Assembly (NCBI RefSeq): GCF_001949145.1
Contig: NW_019091368.1
Coordinates: 1,912,277 to 1,976,276 of the forward strand
DNA length: 64,000 nt
Direction: 5' to 3'
Origin: Acanthaster planci
Taxonomy: Eukaryota; Echinodermata; Asteroidea; Valvatida; Acanthasteridae
Part shown: piece after piece, positions 34,216 through 64,000 of the stretch
Numbering within the stretch: position 1 is the first letter of the stretch
Layout of the letters: each line of letters begins with the position of its first letter
Made by a program: the position numbers and the translations under genes
Notes under the pieces: generated by a model
The model's database searches: none
Seen by the model: only the letters and a program-made list of their open reading frames with translations
What the model was told of the DNA's origin: nothing

Positions 34216-35026
34216 ACAAAGCTACACAGCTCCAAAGGTATCTTTCTGCAAAGTTCGGCGAACCGCACTGGAGACCTACCACCGTGACTTGTGTCAAAGG
34301 CGGTGACTGAGTGTGCGTTAACCAACTCTTCAGTGCAATAAAGGTCTTGGGCAACAAATTAACTAGTGGTTGATACGTGAGGTACAAAGCGCATGTGCAT
34401 TGAAGTTGAAGTGCAAACGACCCTAGTCAACCGATAGACCGAAAAAGAGAAAAGGTGGCCGCAGGAAGGGCAAAATAGCCAAAATTACAGGGGGAAATGG
34501 TTGTTTTCAGCATTTTTCGTGTAACTGGTTTTTTCAGCATTTTTCGTGTAACTGGTTTTCTCTGCACTGTACTATTAAAAACGGTTTATGGCAACCAACG
34601 ACCAAAATATTTGACTAGACAAGTCCAACCATCGACGACGAACACTCGATCAGGGATAGATGAACTATGGTTGATTATGGTCCTCGAACTTGCCCAAGGC
34701 AGCAAAGTCCAACAGTTCCTGCAGTTCGCCTATCCGTTTACAACCGAAGGGGGCCCGTAACTGTAAATTAGCTAGCCCTTTTTTGAGGGTCACTGGGTGC
34801 GCTGCTATTGACAAAGTTAGATCACTCCAAAGCTATCTTCTGCAAAGGTCGGCGAACTGCACCGAGAGAATACAACCCTGTTATGTAGGTCGTGTGGAAC
34901 AAGGTAGCATAGTCCAACGAGTCCCGCGCTTCATCCAGTATCCATTTTCAAGCAGAGGGGGCCTGCAACTGTAAGGTAGCTGGCCCTTTTGATTGTCACC
35001 TGACGCGTTGCTGTTGCGCAAGGTAG
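34216..35026. repeat. Diverged repeat unit of about 206 bp, two tandem copies plus one detached partial copy
   Basis: Segments 34687-34817 and 34894-35026 align in the same orientation, sharing AAGGYAGCA, AGTCCAAC, GGGGGCC, AACTGTAA and TAGCTRGCCCTTTT. The linker 34811-34869 (CAAAGTTAGATCACTCCAAA onward) matches 34216-34274. This looks like an old satellite or transposon-internal repeat. Confidence 0.6.
34504..34557. repeat. 27-bp tandem duplication
   Basis: The segment TTTTCAGCATTTTTCGTGTA plus ACTGGTT occurs twice in direct succession with period 27. The copies are nearly identical. Confidence 0.75.
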
Positions 35027-36192
35027 GTGAATGGCTAGCTATGAAATTGGAATATGGTTATACTTATATTACAGAAAAAAAGAATGCCACCCCTTTGCTC
35101 TACTGAAACTAGTTAAAACGTTATCTTACAACAGCAGTGCTGCAAGTCTGGCGTATGGGGTACGTTCTTCTCACCACGTTAAGGTCTCCGTAGATAATTC
35201 TATGGTTCTCATTTCCAACCGACCCCTGTTTTAGGCTCTGAACTATCTGTAATTCCGTACCAAGAAACGAAAAGAGAAAAATATATATAATTTTAAGAAT
35301 TCCAAGGGGAAACAGCATTTTTTCTTACACCCCTGGCTTCCCTCGGAGTGAGAAAATACGGGAACCAGAGAATAAAAAAGGACGCCCTCCGACGTACAAG
35401 ATATTATGGTTGAAATACCAATAGATGGAAGGATTACGTATGCAACAGAACATCTTGCTGGCAATTTAGCCAAGTAGAAACTTTAACCTAACGTTTGTCT
35501 TTCTTCCCCCAATTTTTTTCCTGGGGTGAAACTGTAAAGAAAAATCCAGATGGCAACCGAAAAGGAAGCAGGAGGGGACGGCACACATTGTTAATTTCTT
35601 TATTTTGCTTTATTTCGAAGGTCTGTTATACACTCTGTTATACAGCTGCTCTCTCTCAGGTATGGTAGCATATTATTTTTGTCGGTACAAGTCATCAGTC
35701 CTTTGGTCCAGTGACAAGTCACTGGGTCATAGGTCAAGTCAAGAAACAAGTCATTTTGTGCAAACACAAAGCAAGTCAGAAGTCTCTTTGGTGAAGGACA
35801 CTTCGACCTGCGTTTAATTCTGTCCAGCAAACAGAGAAAGGCATTAACTGAAGAGTTACGAGTTCTGGACTATCGAACTCGACTCACTTGATTAGTATAC
35901 TATACATTTTATTGTTCAATTACCACAAGCACTATGGTGCTACTTCAGGTAGGTACGGCATTAGGTCATTTTTTACAATTATTCCAATTCAAAGTTGGTA
36001 AAGTAATAAAATTACAAGTCAAGTCACACTCACGAAATTAGCGACTCGATCCCGACCTGAGTTTAAGTCATTTGCCTCGATTCAACAACACTGTGATCAG
36101 AAGGCCCGTAAAAACAAACTGACGAGTCCATATGGTCTATACTCCTGATGATACTGACGCGATCTTGGGTTAATTTTACAGTGTTTAAAAGC

Positions 36193-57399
<21,207 letters not shown>

Positions 57400-57497
57400 T
57401 CCCTAAGGGAAATGCACCAAGTGTACTTTTTTCCCCTCTGAATTTGAGGAAGGACTGTATTGTTACAAACAATACAGCTTAAATTATCTATTTCTGA

Positions 57498-57503
57498 AAT
57501 AAA
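57498..57503 (+). terminator. Polyadenylation signal of the SUR-like gene
   Basis: AATAAA about 100 bases after the stop codon, the expected spacing for a short 3' UTR. Confidence 0.65.
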
Positions 57504-60500
57504 ATTCACACTCAACTGGCTAGAAGCAAACATTTTTCAAAATGACATACATGTATTTTGATACACGAAAACTAAAGACAGAAATAATCGAACCAAATCT
57601 TGCCTGGAGGTAAAATCATGCGCTGAAAGCGACTCTGACACCGTCTTGTTATTTGACCATCGTTAGGTAAGAAACGTTTCCAATTTTAGATTTAGCATAA
57701 CATCTTTCCTTAACTTACAAGCGTAGAGACACAAACTAGAATAGTTTACTTAAATAAGAGTTCATGTGAATTTTTTCTGGTTACAAGTTTGCCTTTCCAT
57801 ATATTTTTCCTACTTAAAACCGTCACAAAGAATGTCTTCAATTATTAACGCCATTATGTTTTCCTCTTTTTGCATCTGACCTTGTGTAATACGTAGCGTT
57901 ATCATGTTCTTTTGTTTAAAACACTAGTAGCGCATAGTGGAGAGAGCATCATTTGGATTGTAAATGAGTAGCGAAAAATAGCGATTGACACACGACCAAA
58001 GACAAATTGCGAGCAAAAATGTTATCAGTCCAAGCTTTTAGTGAAACTCATGCTTGCGTGTTTTCTGATTCAAGCATAATTTCCGCACAATGTCAGTTAA
58101 ATAAGTTGTTTTCTGATCTCCGAGCGCGCTTTTTTTTCTGTTACAGGGGCATAAACTCCAAAGGGCAAAGTGGAAGGATGATGAAGTCCCATATTTTCGA
58201 AATTTGAAAAGTGTACGGGGTTGAAGGCTGTTATTACATGCTACCTGTTCATCTTTATAATATCTTTATCGGCGGAAGAGCGTTCCATCCCGCAGTTCAA
58301 ATTTAGTAAGGAGATATAGCCATATCTCAAAGGGATCGACGCCTTTGGCTTTTGAGACATTTCAGTTTGATCGTAGATAAAAAAAATGCATGAAAGGTAG
58401 CTTTCAGTTCTCTCATTCAGTTCACCGTAAATTATGGCTGTATCGAGGGCAGTGTGCTATTCCTTCAGCGATTTTTTCCGGATCTATTCACAGCAGCTGT
58501 CATTTCTGTTTTTGACGATATTTCTAATCGACGTCCTCCTCAGTTCGATTTCTCGTCCTGCTCCCTGTGTTCTATATAAATATCCTCCTTAAAAGCAGGA
58601 TGTCATGGTGCGTATATTCGAAACACGTGGAGACAGGAAGTAAAGGAAAGACTGTCCGTCGGGAGAATGCAAAATACCCCTCTGAGTTTTGTAGACTGTA
58701 ATTCCTTTTAGCGGATTTGAATCCATTTTTATTGTTTTCTATTCCAGTCATGAGAGACCTTCTGTGGGTCTCTCTGTCAACAAAGTAAAAGGTTACATTT
58801 TCCACTAAGGACTGAAGAGAAAAATTTAGACTGTTCCATTTGTGTAAACTCTGACTTTCAATTTAAAAGCTCTCTGTGAGTGCACCAGGATATCGGTGGA
58901 TTTTCACAATTAGTCTTACTTCTTTACAAGATGACAGAGAGATTAGATTTCGTCTTTCCTAACTTCTCTTTCAATGTCTTCGTCAAAGACGCGGAAATTG
59001 GAGTGGCCTTGCATGGGACGTCTTCTTGAGGAATGTAAAATTATGCATGTGATTTTCGGGAGTTTTTTAGCCAATAAATGGAATCATAAACGTTCTACTG
59101 TAATTTCGCTTGATTATTTGTTTGCCTTTGGTTTCAATTCCTTTCTCCCCTGCATGTGCTTTTGCTATTGTATACCATCAATGCCGTTCTTCTGCTGTTT
59201 TTTGACGGACATGACTGTTGGGTGACGTTCGGTGGTGGACGTTCGTTTTTTTGTTTTTTTTTCTTTTTAAGTTTGTCTGTTTTTAATGTGAGAAAGTCAA
59301 TGGAAAGAGAGGCGTCAAGACTAACTCAACCTGCAAACCAGCCGTGGGCAATAGTAGCTGCAGTTTTGTATTTTTGTATGGGTGTTGATGGTATGGGCGA
59401 ATGGAACGTGTTAAATCTTCAGGTTAACATTTCCACAGATTTCCATGATCAAGCACCATTCTTTTCCACCACCGGAACTCACAAAAGTTCTTCAAAATGT
59501 ATTCTTAAATTTTCGTTCCCATAGAGTTGAAAGCCAAACTGGATCATTTAAAACAAACGGAAGGCTTTTTTAAGTTTGAAAAAAATGTGAACTGATTACG
59601 ATCTATATGTGGATCAAAAAGGGTGCACCTGTCGCATTATAAACGCAGCTCTACCAAAGGAACTTACTAATGTAACAAGAGCATCAATCTATCCAATGAA
59701 GGAAATGTTGAAAACAATCTGAAAGAAGTGTGTTGTGGGTGTAATCTTTATCGCAATGCTTTTAGCGAACCAGACAATCATCATCTGGAAAATGTAATCC
59801 TTTTGTGGAAATCTAAGCGCATGTCTGGAGATGAATTCTCATAGGCAGGCGCGCCTGGGTGACCTATTGGAAGTTACAGGTAGAGGGAAGGAACAATGCC
59901 AAACAGTTTCCGTCTAGTGACACGATGTTAAAGAGCTCTTAAAAAAGATAACGGCACTACCGCTTTCTCCAAAAGTTACAACCGGTTTGGCACACATGTT
60001 CGCAAGTCTAGAATTCAGACTCATGTCATTATTCACACTTAGTCGGGGTCACTTACCAAAGCTGTCGGACTGTTCACCTACTCAATATGCTTGGATCAGC
60101 TGGAACTCGAAACAGGGGGAAAAGACCAAAAGGATGGCACCGAACCAAAAGACAGAAACGAGGTCGAAGAAACCTTGACGAGGAAATGGAGCCTGAACAC
60201 CACGCACACAAACTTGGCCGTAGCGAGGACGCAGCTACAGACTCGCCGACAGCCGGCCCCTAACTGCAAATGACGCTGCTCCATTTATAGGGCCAGCTGC
60301 AGGCTTGATAATATCGCCTTGGACAACACCGAGAGCCGAAATCCATCGGAGGTCCGTTGAACGCCTCCCCCCCTTTCCTAAGCCATGACCGATCTTCAGC
60401 TGACTGTCGTTCTCCCGACGTGCATCATACCCTCAAACCAAACAGTCTCTGCGGGTGCTTCCCAAAGTGGTCGCTTCACTGAGCAGGGCGGCATGGGAGA

Positions 60501-63330
60501 CCATCCACACAGCCGGAAAAGCGAAGTGCTTTTGATTTTGTCTTTAAACAGGGGACCACACGGGAGAGGAGAGAATTTCTCTGTAAATAAATAAGAGCCT
60601 ACCCACAAAAGGATGGGTAAGCCCAAAACGAACCTCACACTCCATACCCGAAAAAGGGACCCAATCATTGAGATGGCTACGTATACGCTGGTACCCTTGA
60701 CTCCAAATTGCAGTGTGGTAGTAAGCGCTGAAATCTTGCATTTTCTTGTCATGTTAAGCTGTACAACATAACTGTACATTCTTCAGCATTAACTATTCAA
60801 ATTTCTAGCTAGTGTCATTTTGCCATCCTGCAAATTAAATTGTAAACTAAAGTGTAATTATTTTCGTTAAACATTGCGTCCATCTACCATCTTTGGTAAT
60901 TTGGTCTGGCACGCCACCAGCAGAATCACAATACCCTACCCGTTTAGAAAGACACGTTTTGTATGTTGCCTGATTTTTAGCTAATTCCGTCCATTCATTT
61001 AATGTACCGTGTTGGCAAATTTACACGGCACTCCAGAAATCAGGATCATTTCAAAATTCATATTGTAAAGTCGAGCCGTTTGTTGAAAATTAGCACAGAG
61101 CGCTTTTTATTTGTTGATCAGCACATTCTAATTCATTGTTGTATTGACATGTTTTCTGTAAAACACGGAGAACAGAGTGGCAAAAACTCCGTCTATGCAT
61201 TCTATCAATAAAGCGATCATATATAGTGATTTCGGCGTAATATTTTTTATTTTCGGGTGCGCCACAAGATTTTGACCTTCACTAAAGCTTTGGTGAGAAA
61301 CCAATACAGAGGTTCTGTAAAAGAAAGCTGTACATATTCAAAAATATTTGTTGCATAGTTCTAGAGGGGAATTTCGTTTAAATGTGCACATTATTTGCTG
61401 GTGCCTGACGTATGCTGATTGCATACAAGATACAAATGTTTTAAAAATGTCGAGTCCGTGTACGGCTTGTGTACCTTATTGTTCTGGTTCTGATAAATTT
61501 GAATGTTTTGTAGATACTTTTGCGTAAGGGTTTATATTGACACGTCAGTGTAAACCATTAAAGGTCGTGTTACAGTCAAGGGTAAACACAATCCATTGTC
61601 CTAGAGACATCTCCCCAGTTTGTTCTCTGCTGGTTAGAGCATAAGTGATACCAGAGATAGAAACATTTTCTCCTTGCTAACTAAAACATGCACAATGCGT
61701 ACACATTGATGATTAAATTAAAATACAGTCTATTGACTTCAAGTCTATAGTCATTCTTCTTTTGACGAACCGCAGAAATTGAACTGTGAAATTGTTGTCG
61801 AGAAGGACGACTGGTTCTGTTCTGGGCAAGTTGACAACATTCCAATTGAAGGCAGAGAAGAGATGAAGGTGGATGCTCATCTGTCGAAGATTCTAAATTG
61901 AAAATGCGTTCCCAAAAAAGATCTAATTGTCAATTCTAATTTCGTTTCTCGCTAAAGAGAGATATGCCTCTGCCATTAACTTGATAACTCAACCAAATTA
62001 AAAATGACATTTGGCTTAATTGGAAAGAAACTTGTGCTCAAGGCCTCCGTGATAGACGTTTGTATAGGAAGGATCCTTGAAATTCACCATTGATGGCCGT
62101 CATTCAGGCAGCCTCTTTGTTCCTCTTACGGCCTCTCAAGGGCACTTTTGCAATTGATCTGTCCCTTTCAACCGATAGAGTATAATCGCTAAACTCAGCC
62201 TCTGAAACAGAGTTTGTACGCGGTTTTTGCCCGCGCCATCTTCGGAGTATTTATTCGACCCCTCAAAAGACGCAAGATGTTCACTTTTTGTTCTTAAATT
62301 GGCTCGGGGATTTACAGCAGAATATTTCTTTAGCTCTTCAAGATTTTTACCTCAAGAAATATAAGTAATGTTTTTCCTTGTATATTTTTTTGGAAAGAGG
62401 GGAAGAATTATACGGATATCCTATTAAAAGTACTATTTTGATGAATCTGAAATCTATTAGAGAATCCATAGAAATCGATTTGTTTGTTTTATACTTTCAT
62501 TCTGAATAGGATAACTGACTAAATATCTAGGTATCGTATTAAATCTACCCTTCGGTGGATTAAAACTAGATATCAGAGGTTTAAGATAAAAACTGATTTT
62601 TTTATTGAACATTCATTAAAATAAGGGTAAATCAGCTGAGCAGCTTGATGCAGAAATGAATTTAGCAGGCAACATTCTGCGTAGAATGATAAACCCAAGT
62701 TTTAAAGAACTTCTAAAAACACCTGAAAATAATCTGGGCAGTGACTGAAAACCGATAGATAATAAGTTTTACAAGACTTTTTTGCCGCTGTCGGCGTCCT
62801 TTGATTGTTCGAGGGAGTTTTGCCCGTGATACAGAAAGAATCTGCATGTTTTGTAGTGAATCACCCTTCAGAACAGGTGAACTATTCGAAAACCTTCGGA
62901 CCGACTCTTAGTAGCCTTTCCGAATCGTCAACGTCTCTATGAATTAGTAATAAGATTAGTAATGTAATGATTTCGCAATCTTGTAAACTTAAGCCAGATT
63001 CAAGATTTAGTTACAGTGTCCAGGGTCTTCCTGAACATTTTCTCCTAACATGTAAAGGTCTACAAGGAATAATGCACTTTTTAGTAAAACTTAAAAAACG
63101 CGGAAAAGCCCGGTGTCCTGTTTACAACAAAGACTCCCATTTCAGTCTTTATTTGACTTCGTGATTTGATACACATAAACTTCTAAGATACCTAGCATAA
63201 ATTATGAGACTGAGATAGTCCCATGGCATGCAACCACCATCAGCGTCCAAATTCGGTGACACATTCAATTAGTAAATTGATGTAAATTTCAACTAACAAC
63301 ATGTAGTTTAACTTCGAATTTGTTTTCCAG
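57504..63330. other. Downstream intergenic DNA, no confident gene
   Basis: AT-rich, with only short ORFs of random composition. A GC-richer patch at about 60050-60700 has overlapping ORFs on both strands and could be an old mobile-element fragment, but no domain was recognised. Confidence 0.5.
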
Positions 63331-63673
63331 ACGGAGGAGGATAGCGACCGCATCCCAAGAACCTCTGTATACCTCTGGACTGATAACGTCAAGATTTTGT
63401 TTACCATCGTGTGCCTTCCTATGGAGTCAGGAGGGGACGATGGATCCGAAGCTCGACAGGAAAGCGTATATGTGAGCAGGACTCGATCTCATCATACCTG
63501 GGCTTATGAAAAGTGGAATGGATTTTGAAGGCAAGGATTTCCGGACCGCCTTTGAATTTGCCCCCGCTCCACTGCTGAACACCAAAGATGGATACGCTAC
63601 TGCTACCAATATCACTGCAGAAAAACGAGGAATCTTATTTAATGAAGGAGAACAAACAATATATGGACCTTAG
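63331..63673 (+). other. Exon-like ORF pair, possible frameshifted pseudogene or exon
   Basis: A good acceptor (TTTGTTTTCCAG) is followed by a frame open from 63331 to TGA at 63526 (TEEDSDRIPRTSVYLWTDN...). A second frame, open from 63476 to TAG at 63671, reads GLDLIIPGLMKSGMDFEGKD onward. Both look more protein-like than the surroundings and they overlap, as expected if one coding sequence has suffered a frameshift. I do not recognise the family and no other exon of the gene is visible. Confidence 0.3.
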
Positions 63674-64000
63674 AAGAATCAATACTTCCATTAATTGTTA
63701 CTGAAACACAGCAAGGATATATTTTATATTTTGCACATGCTTGTTCTTATACAGCGCACGCGCACTGCATTAGAAGTCTCAGACTTGATGCCAAGAACTG
63801 TTGTTTGGTAGTTGTTCGGGGCTTTCATGCTAAGCTAAGAGCAGACCCAGTGGTGTATCCAACTTGTGGTGTCAGGGGACTTGTGGGGGGATTCAAAATT
63901 GAATGCTGCTTCGGGCTCATTCATCATAATGTTGAGCAGAAGAAATCAAAAGCCTTAATCACGGCCCGGACATCTTTGCTTTTCTTTGCTCGCCTTGTTT

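Larger units (their letters stand above)
31693..36192. other. Intergenic DNA between GPCR-2 and the SUR-like gene
   Basis: No gene was recognised. A candidate AATAAA is at 32546-32551. An imperfect 15-base-stem hairpin lies at 32890-32934, a 27-bp duplication at about 34504-34557, and a diverged repeat of about 206 bp at 34216-35026. Immediately before the SUR-like start codon a TTAATTTTACAG acceptor-like sequence (ending at 36180) suggests an upstream non-coding exon. Confidence 0.5.

Noticed and set aside
36148-36192. Upstream in-frame ATG for the SUR-like gene
   Set aside because: Its context is weak and it would add 15 residues before the conserved short SUR N-terminus. An acceptor-like CAG between it and 36193 suggests it lies in an intron or 5' UTR.

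Overview
The window is animal nuclear DNA. Protein-coding genes are split by GT-AG introns, intergenic DNA is AT-rich and full of fold-back repeats, and nothing is organised like an operon. The gene set is a sulfonylurea-receptor-type ABC transporter, fibrinogen-related (FReD) lectin-like genes, a tandem pair of single-exon class A GPCRs and a DIRS/Ngaro-like retrotransposon. It fits a marine invertebrate deuterostome (echinoderm, hemichordate or cephalochordate). That placement is inferred from gene families; the species was not identified.

Layout, left to right. Positions 1-1,640 hold the minus-strand end of a decayed DIRS/Ngaro-like retrotransposon: a gag-like ORF with a zinc knuckle and one in-frame stop, overlapped by a reverse transcriptase frame that leaves the window. 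Positions 2,745-3,055 are the last exon of a FReD gene (FReD-A) whose other exons are not visible. Positions 3,056-12,865 are gene-poor, with a palindromic GAGATATCTC repeat family and a perfect 75-bp tandem duplication. Positions 12,866-19,289 carry a four-exon gene (FReD-B). Its frames join cleanly to a 376-residue protein: hydrophobic N-terminus, unrecognised Cys-containing region, Ser/Thr-rich linker and a C-terminal FReD. Positions 19,290-24,245 are intergenic with several hairpin elements. Two paralogous intronless GPCRs follow on the plus strand (24,246-25,526 and 30,436-31,692). A diverged repeat of about 206 bp lies at 34.2-35.0 kb.

The right third is dominated by one gene, 36,193-57,399. 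I reconstructed 31 coding exons by eye. All intron phases match and the product is a complete protein of 1,587 residues with the architecture TMD0-L0-TMD1-NBD1-TMD2-NBD2, the length and layout of vertebrate SUR1/SUR2 (ABCC8/ABCC9). A polyadenylation signal follows at 57,498. From 57,400 to the end no confident gene is visible, apart from a weak exon-like ORF near 63.3-63.7 kb.

The genes do not form an obvious pathway. By family, the SUR-like protein should be the regulatory subunit of an ATP-sensitive K+ channel, the GPCRs are orphan surface receptors and the FReD proteins are secreted or surface recognition proteins. Observations most worth following are: loss of both Asp3.32 and the CWxP tryptophan in the two GPCRs, with a shared ICL3 motif; loss of both cysteines of a normally paired FReD disulfide in FReD-A; the unrecognised N-terminal half of FReD-B; and a basic cluster in the SUR-like protein at the site of the mammalian RKR retention signal.
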